Source: Chryseobacterium fluminis
GTDB lineage: Bacteria > Bacteroidota > Bacteroidia > Flavobacteriales > Weeksellaceae
Direction: 5' to 3'
Assembly: GCF_026314945.1 (NCBI RefSeq)
Contig: NZ_CP111121.1
Span: 2,356,001 to 2,420,000, forward strand
DNA length: 64,000 bases
The notes below the pieces were generated by a model. That model worked only from the letters and a program-made list of their open reading frames with translations, did not search any database and was not told where the DNA came from. Of this stretch, positions 42,890-50,615 are shown piece by piece. The number at the start of each line of letters is the position of its first letter. Position 1 is the stretch's first letter. Both the position numbers and the translations under genes were made by a program.

Positions 42890-43858
42890 TTAATGTTCAA
42901 GTAATTCATGTAGTTTTTGTTGAAGTATTTTTTTATCCGGGAGCTGGGTTTTATATTCCGAAACCATCGTAGGAGAAAGGCTTCTGCTCAAAGCATATTC
43001 TACAACCTCATTATCCTTGTCTTTACATAATAAAATTCCAATGCTTGGATTTTCATTGATCTTTTTCACATCTCGGTCAAGTGCTTCAAGGTAAAAATTA
43101 AGCTGTCCCAAATGTTCGGGTTTAAATTTATCTGCTTTTAGTTCGAAAGCGACTAGACACTGTAATCCTCGATGATAAAAAAGTAAATCAATATAGAAGT
43201 CCGAAGAACCTACTTGAATTCTATATTCTTCTCCGACAAACAGAAAATCTCTGCCTAGTTCGAGGATGAAATCTTTCATTTGTTTGATTAAACCTTTCTG
43301 TAAATCATTTTCAGAATGGATATCTGGTAAGTTTAAGAAATCAAAAACATAACTATCTTTGAAAGCATTTATAAGTTTTGAATCCATTTCTCTCAATGCT
43401 GGTGAGAGTGCCGAATGACCGATCATGGATCTTTCAAACAGACTCGCAGAAATCTGTCGTTCTAATTCTCTCTTACTGTAGCCCTCTTGTTTAGTTATTT
43501 TGAGATAAAATTCTTGCTCTTCCGATGTTTTACACCGAGAAAAAATAATCATATTATGGCTCCAGCTAATTTCTCTCACCAATGGTGAGAGTTTTGGAGA
43601 ATCTTTATAAGTTTCATAAAACTGTTTCATCCTCCACAGGTTCTTATCAGAAAAACCTTTGATTTCAGGCTCAGTTTTAATAATAAACTCTGATAAATCT
43701 TTTACAACAGCTTGTCCCCATTCGCTGATTTCTATCTTTTGGCTGATGTATGCTCCAACATTCCAATAGAGATTTATCAATTCTGAATTCACAGCCTTTA
43801 CAGCATTATTTCGAGCTTTCTTTATAATTTGAATAATGTCGGAAAATTGATCTTTCAT
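42890..43858 (-). CDS. YhcG/DUF1016-type PD-(D/E)xK nuclease, copy 2
   Basis: The 322-residue product has the DUF1016 N-terminus (SELINLYWNVGAYISQKIEI, FSDKNLWRMKQFYETY, SWSHNMIIFSR) and a nuclease domain with SSDFYIDLLFYHRGLQCLVAFELKAD. The catalytic Asp and ELK are intact. It is typed to a different subfamily from copy 1: the linker differs and the sequence is only moderately alike. The gene fills its unit. Confidence 0.88.
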   Translation of the reverse strand: MKDQFSDIIQIIKKARNNAVKAVNSELINLYWNVGAYISQKIEISEWGQAVVKDLSEFIIKTEPEIKGFSDKNLWRMKQFYETYKDSPKLSPLVREISWSHNMIIFSRCKTSEEQEFYLKITKQEGYSKRELERQISASLFERSMIGHSALSPALREMDSKLINAFKDSYVFDFLNLPDIHSENDLQKGLIKQMKDFILELGRDFLFVGEEYRIQVGSSDFYIDLLFYHRGLQCLVAFELKADKFKPEHLGQLNFYLEALDRDVKKINENPSIGILLCKDKDNEVVEYALSRSLSPTMVSEYKTQLPDKKILQQKLHELLEH

Positions 43859-43948
43859 AAGATATACAGCATATTATTGATAACAAATTTACTCTAATAT
43901 TTATAAAAAGAAATCTATGAAAAAATCATTGATTGTTACAAATCATAC

Positions 43949-43965
43949 CAAACATTCAGCAATTT
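43949..43965 (-). promoter_or_regulatory. conserved upstream segment of YhcG copy 2
   Basis: AATTGCTGAATGTTTGG on the minus strand, the same as before copy 1. It lies just inside the motif (43977) in both units. Confidence 0.4.
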
Positions 43966-43976
43966 AAAACTATCTT

Positions 43977-43991
43977 ATCGTTTTTTGAGAC
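43977..43991 (+). repeat. array motif 18
   Basis: Reads ATCGTTTTTTGAGAC; 118 bp before the YhcG copy 2 start and 203 bp from the SecB-like gene stop. Confidence 0.75.
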
Positions 43992-44194
43992 TAAATTGTA
44001 TATCTATTATTAAATTTCGGCCTTTAAAAGTCGTGCAATGAGAATAAATTATTATTAATTCAACTCTTTAATTCGATAATTTTCATAATAACCGCAAATT
44101 AATAATTAACCTTATAAATTTAATTTTTTTATTACAATATAGTATAAAATGAAATACATAAAAAAAGCCTCAATATGAGGCTTTATAATTAAGG

Positions 44195-44618
44195 TTACTT
44201 ATTCTTTTCTTCGTATAACTTTACAAAATTTGTGACAGGTATTATAATCGGTGACATACCTGCTTTTGCTGAAATTGTAGCCGCATTTTCACGAATAAAA
44301 GGGAAAATAATTGCAGCCGCATTTATATTTGCAAATCTTTCAAGTTTATTTTCAAAATCTTCCTCATTTTTTGCACTTTCTTCTAATTCGAATTGAGCAA
44401 CATGCGTTGAAGAATATTTAAATTGAGGCAATAATTTATCTTCTGATTTTAAATCTAAATTCAAAATATATTCAAAAAAGACTACGAGAACATTATTACC
44501 TGTAATACCATGAGAAATATTTATATCAGTATTTAATTCGAAGTCATCTTCAAATTCTAAGACAGATTCTCTCAAAAACTGTCTTTATAAGAATAATATC
44601 ATTTAATTTTGTCTTCAT
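44195..44618 (-). CDS. SecB-like chaperone, probable frameshift near N-terminus
   Basis: The main frame (44195-44575) ends with the SecB signature RFANINAAAIIFPFIRENAATISAKAGMSPIIIPVTNFVKLY. It has no ATG, only TTG, at its front. An ATG at 44616-44618, 3 bp after the previous gene's stop, gives MKTKLNDIILIKTV in another frame. Joining the two frames at the run of T near 44570 would restore a normal SecB-like N-terminus and operon spacing. So a one-base indel is likely, as mutation or error. SecB-like proteins act as chaperones and, in TAC systems, protect an antitoxin. Confidence 0.7.
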
Positions 44619-44620
44619 AA

Positions 44621-45058
44621 TTAAGCTGCAAATGCAAATTCATCATCCTCTTTTTCAATTACAATAGCTTCTCTAGATATTTTTCTTACTAAAAATAGAG
44701 GTTGAGTATAAGAAGTTTTCTCTGTATAGTGTGATTTGAAACTAGCACTCACATTAGAAATATTAATTGTTTTAATTTCTAGAATTGATGATGGTGTGTA
44801 TTCAAATACTAATTCATCAAAATGCAAACTATCATCTAGTGCAATAAAAGAAAGACATTCCATAGAATATTTCTTAATAAACTCTCTATCGATTGCCATA
44901 GCTTCATTTATAATTATCTTTTCTAAATCATCTTTTGGATGAATACAGATAAAATGATCATTATCAAAAGTATCGAAATAATACTTAATTGTTGTAGCTG
45001 GATATTCGGCTGAAAGCTCAAACAATTTACTTTTTAAAAATTCTTTAGAAGTCATCAA
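44621..45058 (-). CDS. unknown protein between HEPN-like and SecB-like genes
   Basis: The 145-residue soluble protein starts MMTSKEFLKSKLFELSAEYP and is mixed alpha/beta (IKYYFDTFDNDHFICIHPKD, LSFIALDDSLHFDELVFEYT). It ends in a short acidic-hydrophobic tail EKEDDEFAFAA. It overlaps the upstream gene by 14 bp and is 3 bp from the chaperone gene. Its place suggests the antitoxin or the client of the chaperone, and the exposed hydrophobic tail would suit a chaperone-addiction sequence. That is inference; no family is recognised. Confidence 0.65.
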   Translation of the reverse strand: MMTSKEFLKSKLFELSAEYPATTIKYYFDTFDNDHFICIHPKDDLEKIIINEAMAIDREFIKKYSMECLSFIALDDSLHFDELVFEYTPSSILEIKTINISNVSASFKSHYTEKTSYTQPLFLVRKISREAIVIEKEDDEFAFAA

Positions 45059-45443
45059 TTAATATTTTAAATTGTTTCCTAAAATTTACAGTTTTTTTTC
45101 TTGTGTCATCGGTATCTATCACAAAGGCCATACCATAATCAGCCTTCGCTCTCTCCTTCTTCAGTAGATTCAACTCTCCAAAAATACTTAAGGCGTTGAT
45201 ATCTCTTTCATCAAATTTTGTTTTAACCAAGTTAATCACTTTATTATGCGATTCTTTGTCATTTGCTAAATCACGAATTTCTTTTTCACTATATCTACAA
45301 TGTACATTTAAAAAGTGATTTAGCAATTGAAGACATGAATAATAATAACAATGTATACTAGAGTTTTTTTGATTATTTTTAACCAAAATTTCTGCAGAAT
45401 CAAATGTTTTATCAGACTTATCTTCAAAGTTGTTTGCCGCCAT
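45045..45443 (-). CDS. HEPN-like protein
   Basis: The 132-residue all-helical product has the HEPN core DSAEILVKNNQKNSSIHCYYYSCLQLLNHFLN and later DKESHNKVINLVKTKFDERDINALSIF. The classical RNase motif Rx4-6H is not clearly present (an R-x8-H spacing is seen), so it may be a non-catalytic or diverged member. It is the first gene of a three-gene leftward operon, with the next start inside its end. Toxin function is a hypothesis. Confidence 0.65.
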   Translation of the reverse strand: MAANNFEDKSDKTFDSAEILVKNNQKNSSIHCYYYSCLQLLNHFLNVHCRYSEKEIRDLANDKESHNKVINLVKTKFDERDINALSIFGELNLLKKERAKADYGMAFVIDTDDTRKKTVNFRKQFKILIDDF

Positions 45444-46108
45444 CTAGTATGCAAAGGTATTAAAAAACTAATATATAAAATTATTTTATACCAAACGGAT
45501 AAATCTCTGCAATATGACTAATTATTTTACTTAAAATTTGATCAGTTTGCCTCTCTAATAAATGCTAAATTTAAACTTAACAAAATAAACCAATGTTTAT
45601 CCGCTATTTAACTCTATAATTTTAGCAGCTAATTACTGATTCTAATAATACATATTATATTAACTCTTTTGTTTTCTTTTATATTTCTAAAGCAAAGATA
45701 TTAGCAAGCAACGACAAAACTCGTCGTATTAAAATTATTTATTATTTTTTTTCTTTACAAAAATACTCCAACTAAAAATACTTTCATTAAATATTCCTTT
45801 TTAAAAGCTATCTCTGCATGAGATTTATCTTTAGATTAAGATCTTAAACTTTTTAACAAAATTACTTAGGGGAAAATTGATATTTATGTGTCATTCTATC
45901 CAGGAAAAAAAATAAAACCTTTAGCACCTTGGTTTAGAGAAATCGGCCAAGAAAAATTTGGCAAATGGTAGAAAATATTAATGTCAAATAAAATTAAGCA
46001 TTGCATTATCATCCTATGCTTACGTTATTAAAATAAAATTTGAAATTTGTTTGTTTGATTGATTTTAATCTGGATATAGATCTCTATTTTCTAGTTAAAT
46101 AATTGATT
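45444..46108. other. 665-bp AT-rich stretch without gene
   Basis: A plus-strand fragment near 45910-45970 reads KPLAPWFREIGQEKFGKW before a stop, perhaps transposase or gene debris. No complete gene is seen. Confidence 0.35.
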
Positions 46109-46123
46109 AACGTTTTTTGAAAC
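46109..46123 (+). repeat. array motif 19 (right end of main series)
   Basis: Reads AACGTTTTTTGAAAC; 111 bp left of the stop of a truncated gene. A partial echo, ATCGTTTTAGAC, follows at 46141-46152. Confidence 0.55.
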
Positions 46124-46234
46124 TTAGTCTATCGAGTATTATCGTTTTAGACGTTAAAATGGTAAGAAGAATTGACGAGAAAAAGTTAAATTTAAAAATA
46201 GATTATAGCTTAATCAATTATTGGAAAACTTTTA

Positions 46235-46348
46235 TCATTTGGCATTTTTTATTTCATCTAACTTTTGCAATGCTTCAAATAGTTCCTTTTTTGAATTATC
46301 CGCTTTTTCCTCATAAATTTTTAATAATTGTAAATCGTCAGCAAAAAG
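46235..46348 (-). pseudogene. C-terminal gene fragment cut by the IS3 element
   Basis: The minus-strand frame reads LFADDLQLLKIYEEKADNSK and KELFEALQKLDEIKNAK before a stop. Upstream it meets the left end of the IS. It is the tail of an unknown coiled-coil protein whose front is either on the far side of the element or lost. Confidence 0.5.
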
Positions 46349-46405
46349 TGGACATTAGACATTAAAAATTTAAGGAGTGTTTTCATAAAAAGAGTAATTT
46401 TAATT

Positions 46406-46759
46406 ATGGCAACACCGAAAAAGAAACCGACCGAGAAATTCGTAAAAGATATTCGGCAGAACACCCGCAGAATATTCACTGCAGAGCAAAAGATTTTAAT
46501 CGTGATGGAAGGTCTTCGAGCGGAGACTTCCGTAGCCGAACTTTGCAGGAACCATAATATTGCACAGTCGCAGTTTTATGCCTGGAACAAGGAGTTTATG
46601 GAAGCAGGAAAGAAGCGCTTAAATGGAGATGTCGCTCGCGAGGCTACGAGTGATGAAGTATCAGATCTGAAGAAGGAAAATGCACGTTTGAAAGAGATCG
46701 TAGCTGATCTGGTCGTTCGCTATGACATTGTAAAAAAAAGTTTAGACAGGCTGGATTAA
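46406..46759 (+). CDS. IS3-family transposase OrfA
   Basis: The 117-residue product has an HTH of the transposase-8 type (RRIFTAEQKILIVMEGLRAETSVAELCRNHNIAQSQFYAWNKEF) and a leucine-zipper-like C-terminus (VSDLKKENARLKEIVADLVV). It binds the element's ends and ends 20 bp before OrfB. Confidence 0.93.
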   Translation: MATPKKKPTEKFVKDIRQNTRRIFTAEQKILIVMEGLRAETSVAELCRNHNIAQSQFYAWNKEFMEAGKKRLNGDVAREATSDEVSDLKKENARLKEIVADLVVRYDIVKKSLDRLD

Positions 46760-46779
46760 TCGATAAATACAGGAAATAT

Positions 46780-47763
46780 ATGAGATTATCGGCAGCTGAG
46801 AAATACGAGATCATTCAAACGGTAACCACAAGTGAACTCGGCGTGAAACGAACCTTGGAAAGTTTTGGAATTGCTAGAAGCAGCTTTTACAAATGGTATC
46901 AAAGCTACTTGGAAAACGGCTATGATGGCTTGGAAACTACGAAAAGAACAAACCATAGGCAATGGAACAGCATTCCTGAAAGACAGAAAGATCTGGTAGT
47001 AGAGATCGCTTTGGAACACACCGAATTATCTGCAAGGGAACTGGCCTACAAAATTACCGATGAGCAAAGTGTTTTTATTTCAGAATCTAGTGTTTACCGG
47101 ATTTTGAAGCAAAGAGACTTAATCCCGGCACCGAATCATTTTCTTCTTTCGGCAGCAAATGAGTTCAAAGACAAAACGGAATTTGTGCATCAAATGTGGC
47201 AGACAGATTTTACTTATTTCAAGATCATAGGCTGGGGATGGTACTATCTGAGCACGATCTTGGACGATTACAGCCGCTACATCATTCACTGGGAGCTATG
47301 CGACTCAATGAAAGCCGAAGATGTGAAACGAACGGTGGACACAGCCATTAAAAAAGCAAAATTAAAGACCAAAGCCAAACCGAAACTGCTCTCGGACAAC
47401 GGTTCCTGCTACGTCTCCAATGAGTTGAAAAGCTATCTGAAAGACGATTTAAGGATGAAACAGGTTCACGGAAAACCAATGCATCCGCAGACCCAGGGCA
47501 AGATTGAACGTTATCACAGAACGATGAAAAATGTAGTGAAACTAAATCATTTTTATCATCCCGAGGAACTCATCCAGGCACTGGAGAAGTTTGTAGAAAA
47601 CTACAATAACAAGCGCTATCACGAGTCGATAAATAACCTCACTCCAGCAGATGTGTACTTCGGAAGATCAGAACAGATTTTGGAAAAAAGAAAGCAAACA
47701 AAAGCGGAATCCATCCGAAAAAGAAGACAAATATATAACCAACAAAAATTAGTAAGTTTATAA
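46780..47763 (+). CDS. IS3-family transposase OrfB (DDE integrase)
   Basis: The 327-residue product has an HTH region at 15-60, then the rve catalytic core with D in WQTDFTYF, D in LLSDNGSCYV and E in QGKIERYHRTMKN, an intact DDE triad. It has its own start rather than depending on a frameshift of orfA, though a fusion product by ribosomal shifting is possible. The element looks active. Confidence 0.93.
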   Translation: MRLSAAEKYEIIQTVTTSELGVKRTLESFGIARSSFYKWYQSYLENGYDGLETTKRTNHRQWNSIPERQKDLVVEIALEHTELSARELAYKITDEQSVFISESSVYRILKQRDLIPAPNHFLLSAANEFKDKTEFVHQMWQTDFTYFKIIGWGWYYLSTILDDYSRYIIHWELCDSMKAEDVKRTVDTAIKKAKLKTKAKPKLLSDNGSCYVSNELKSYLKDDLRMKQVHGKPMHPQTQGKIERYHRTMKNVVKLNHFYHPEELIQALEKFVENYNNKRYHESINNLTPADVYFGRSEQILEKRKQTKAESIRKRRQIYNQQKLVSL

Positions 47764-47799
47764 ATCGAAAATCCTCCTTAAGGATTTAAACTAAAATGT

Positions 47800-47994
47800 C
47801 TAAGTTGGTTTGAAGACGTACAATGCGAATTTGTCATGTATATTAAAAAAATATCTTGTCAAATATAATCCGACAATTGATATTGACAGATATAAATATT
47901 TATATCCTTTCCGATCTTGATCTAAATAAAATCTGTGTGCACCGAGGTAACCAAAGAAAAGAGCCAATAAAGATGTTGATAATTTATTTTTCAA
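47800..47994 (-). pseudogene. TM2-domain protein truncated by the IS
   Basis: The frame starts MKNKLSTSLLALFFGYLGAH and RFYLDQDRKGYKYLYLSISI, a TM2 domain with the GxxGAHRFY hallmark. It then runs into IS end sequence and stops after FKPT. The second helix is only partly present. The normal protein would be 30 or more residues longer. Confidence 0.7.
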
Positions 47995-48025
47995 TGTTTT
48001 TAGAATTAGTGTTTAAAATAAATTT

Positions 48026-48063
48026 CGCTCTACTATATTTTGAATAGTGTACTTTGTAGAGCG
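48026..48063 (-). terminator. hairpin downstream of the serine recombinase gene
   Basis: CGCTCTAC/GTAGAGCG eight-bp stem with a 22-base AT-rich loop, 28 bp past the stop codon and followed on the minus strand by AAATTTATTTT. The loop is long, so termination is uncertain. Confidence 0.45.
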
Positions 48064-48090
48064 GACTATTTTTATATTAACAAATATATA

Positions 48091-48696
48091 CTATTTTCCA
48101 TTTGACATTTTCTTTATTTCTTCATCATTATGATTATCTAAAATTTTAGCATACCGATAAAAGGTTGCTCTAGATAGTCCTAATGGTTTAAAAATTTCTT
48201 CCGGACGTTTAGTGACATCCTTATATATATTACGTAAAAGCAAAAGCTTGGAAATTGTCTCTTTAGTATAGCCCTTTGGTCTACCTCCTAACCTACCTCT
48301 CGCCCTGGCAGATTGCAAACCGGCATTAGTCCTCTCTCGGATCAATTCCCGTTCATATTCAGCAAGCGATGCCATCAGATTTAAGAAGAGTCGGCCATTT
48401 GCAGTAGCAGTATCTACTCCATCAGTTATACCTTTTATGATGATACCCTTATCACTTAAACTTAAAACCAAGTCAATAATATTTTTCAGGCTTCTCCCTA
48501 AACGGTCCAATCTCCAAACATGAAGTTCATCACCTTCCCTAAATTGTTCGATCATCTTATCGAGCTCCGGACGATTTTTTGTCGTACCGGAAATTTTCTC
48601 CTGGTATATTTTTTCGCAGCCAGCTTTTTCAAGAGCTTCAATCTGCAAATCTAAATTTTGGTCTTTGGTCGAGACCCGGGCATATCCTATTTTCAT
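48091..48696 (-). CDS. intact serine recombinase (resolvase/invertase family)
   Basis: The 201-residue product has the catalytic serine S9 (KIGYARVSTKDQNLDLQ), the RLDRLGRS arginine motif, the long E helix (LMASLAEYERELIRERTNAG) and a C-terminal HTH (KPLGLSRATFYRYAKIL). Length is typical of small resolvases/invertases. It is very similar to the fragment at 26482-26919, which was cut at an array motif. It lies to the right of the motif series and is read in the same direction as most array genes. It is the best candidate for the enzyme acting on the motif, but its sites cannot be proven from sequence. Confidence 0.92.
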   Translation of the reverse strand: MKIGYARVSTKDQNLDLQIEALEKAGCEKIYQEKISGTTKNRPELDKMIEQFREGDELHVWRLDRLGRSLKNIIDLVLSLSDKGIIIKGITDGVDTATANGRLFLNLMASLAEYERELIRERTNAGLQSARARGRLGGRPKGYTKETISKLLLLRNIYKDVTKRPEEIFKPLGLSRATFYRYAKILDNHNDEEIKKMSNGK

Positions 48697-48748
48697 ATTT
48701 TGTTACATTAAACTCATACTTTGTAAATTTATGAAACTTTATTTAGTG

Positions 48749-48765
48749 ATACGACATTTTGAGAA
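48749..48765 (+). repeat. degenerate motif before the recombinase gene
   Basis: Reads ATACGACATTTTGAGAA, matching the motif at its ends but not in the centre. It lies 52 bp before the recombinase start codon. Confidence 0.3.
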
Positions 48766-48809
48766 AATATATTAAAAAAATAAAGTGATCAAATCCGACC
48801 ACTTTAAAA

Positions 48810-48821
48810 ATCTCACAAAAC
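48810..48821 (-). repeat. inverted half-motif upstream of the recombinase
   Basis: The plus strand reads ATCTCACAAAAC, exactly complementary to GTTTTGTGAGAT of motifs 8, 13 and 14. The following CACCGTTTATCAG may be a degenerate opposite half. It is the only clear inverted copy seen. Confidence 0.4.
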
Positions 48822-49055
48822 CACCGTTTATCAGTAGGAAAATCCCTGCAATTATTATATAATTTTTTAAAACTATGTGCTACTATAAACAATTGAAAAG
48901 CCGCGTTCAGGTATGGTTTTTGTTTGTAATACATATATAATCATTGAGTTACTAATGTAAGGTGTGTTATACGCACTTTTTTTTATGTATCCAGCACCCT
49001 GAATGCACACTACCCTCTACTAAGATAAAATTTTATAAACCATAAAAATATTAAT
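48822..49055. other. intergenic stretch between recombinase region and core genes
   Basis: It has no gene. It probably contains the promoter of the MBL-fold gene at 49056. Confidence 0.35.
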
Positions 49056-49886
49056 ATGAAACAGAGTGATGACAACAGAATGATTCCAATGACGTCGTTT
49101 TCCAGCGGAAACGGCAAATCGGTAACAGATGATGTATATTATTATACCAATCAGATCGTGAATGTGGTCATGCTGGGGAAGCCCGGTGAAGATTGGTTTT
49201 TAATAGACTGCGGAATGCCGGAATGCGGGGAGGAAATTATTGCCGCTGCCGAAGATCGCTACGGCAAAGACAGGCCGCCGGTAGCAATATTCCTGAGTCA
49301 CGGTCATTTTGACCATGTCGGTGGAATTGTGAAGGTTTTGGAAAAATGGGATGTCCCTGTGTATGCCCATCCTCTGGAAATCCCTTTCATTACCGGGAAA
49401 GAGGAATATCCTGAACCTGACACTTCTGTTGAAGGCGGCTTGCTGGCCAAGCTCTCTTTCATTTATCCGCACAAACCCATCGATATTTCCGGACATGTAT
49501 TTGATTATCCGGAGCATGGTCAATTACCGGGTCTCAGCGAATGGCGCTGGATCCATGCGCCCGGCCATTCTCCCGGCCAGGTGGTCTTCTTCCGTGAGAA
49601 GGACCGTATCCTGATCTCAGCGGATGCTTTTATAACGGTAAAACAGGATTCATTTTATAAAGTTCTGGTACAGAAACGTGAAGTACAGGGCCCTCCCCGA
49701 TACTTAACTACAGATTGGACGGCTGCCAGGGATACCGTAGCCAGGCTAAGAGATTTATCCCCATCCATTGTGATTTCAGGACACGGGCAATATATGGAGG
49801 GTGAAGAATTGAGACTTGGGCTGGATAAGCTTACTGATGATTTCGACACCCTGGCTGTACCCTCACACGGACGGTTTGTAGAGTAA
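49056..49886 (+). CDS. MBL-fold metallo-hydrolase
   Basis: The 276-residue product has the metal motif FLSHGHFDHVGG (HxHxDH), then WIHAPGHSPGQVVFFREKD and ISADAFI with the bridging Asp, and VISGHGQYM with the last His. It is not a clear beta-lactamase subclass and has no signal peptide, so it is a cytoplasmic hydrolase of unknown substrate. It stands alone and is GC-richer than the array genes, consistent with core chromosome. Confidence 0.88.
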   Translation: MKQSDDNRMIPMTSFSSGNGKSVTDDVYYYTNQIVNVVMLGKPGEDWFLIDCGMPECGEEIIAAAEDRYGKDRPPVAIFLSHGHFDHVGGIVKVLEKWDVPVYAHPLEIPFITGKEEYPEPDTSVEGGLLAKLSFIYPHKPIDISGHVFDYPEHGQLPGLSEWRWIHAPGHSPGQVVFFREKDRILISADAFITVKQDSFYKVLVQKREVQGPPRYLTTDWTAARDTVARLRDLSPSIVISGHGQYMEGEELRLGLDKLTDDFDTLAVPSHGRFVE

Positions 49887-50579
49887 GAACAGATTCCGGC
49901 AATGTATATATATCCGTTTTTACTCATAGGTTCCCTCATACATCATCAGACTGAAGCTGAATTGATCAATAGATAAAAGTAGGATCAGAAAAATTAGCGT
50001 TTAAAAGAGGATGTAATACAAATAAAATTAGTCATCCTGAGTGTTCATTTTGAAAATCCTGCAATGTATAACTCTGACAACGAAGAGGAGAGGAATTTTT
50101 TTTGGCTTTTTAAGGCTGTCTCTTTCTATTTTCAATTTTTTTAAAGATTGAAAGAGGTAGTTAAAAAATCCGTCACGTCTATATGCCATTTAAATCAATA
50201 AAACCCCCGAATCAATAATGTGAAAAAGAGCCCTATCTTTATGAGAGTTTTAAAATAATTTCAGAAACTAAACAAACCCGCTGGATGCGGGTCTGACTTA
50301 TCTGATGGAAGTATAATGCATCAGGAACCATATTCTTTCCAGTCTTTCAGGCGTGAAAAATGCCTTTTCTTTTATAGTCTGCAATTGATTATACTGACTA
50401 TTTTTATTGTAATTATTTTTCATATTAATCAATATCAACCAAAAACGTGAGAAGTCATTTTTCATCTTTTTTATCTGCTGATTTTTTACCTCAGCATACC
50501 GATAAGGTTGAGCATCTGCCATAAAATTATATTTTGAATCCGCTTCAGATTTCATTGACAGATATACGATTGAAAAGGA
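49887..50579. other. 690-bp stretch, no supported gene
   Basis: A 98-codon minus-strand frame (50298-50594) begins inside a terminator stem and has no recognisable features, so I do not call it. A few short inverted repeats lie around 50120-50170. Confidence 0.4.
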
Positions 50580-50603
50580 AAAAGGACAGATCAAGATCCG
50601 TCC
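50580..50603 (-). terminator. terminator of the amino acid permease gene
   Basis: AAGGAC-GATC/GATC-GTCCTT stem with one internal mismatch, followed on the minus strand by TTTTCC, 12 bp after the stop. Confidence 0.75.
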
Positions 50604-50615
50604 TTGTATTATTCA

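Larger units (their letters stand above)
46349..47812 (+). mobile_element. intact IS3-family insertion sequence
   Basis: Two transposase genes are flanked by imperfect inverted ends: TGGACATTAGACATTAAAAA at 46349 and, on the reverse strand at the right end, ACTTAGACATTTTAGTTTAA. Both ends continue into an AAGGAG-containing segment. The exact right edge and target duplication are not certain. It has cut a gene fragment on the left and a TM2 gene on the right. Confidence 0.85.

Noticed and set aside
18352..46123. Motif as promoter, terminator or CRISPR repeat
   Set aside because: It lacks -7/-33 promoter features in either direction, has no stem plus T run, and spacing is gene-sized, not spacer-sized.
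46117..46365. 82-codon plus-strand frame before the IS
   Set aside because: It lies opposite a better-supported gene tail and runs into the IS end.
50298..50594. 98-codon minus-strand frame
   Set aside because: It starts within the permease terminator stem and shows no domain, signal or conserved start context.
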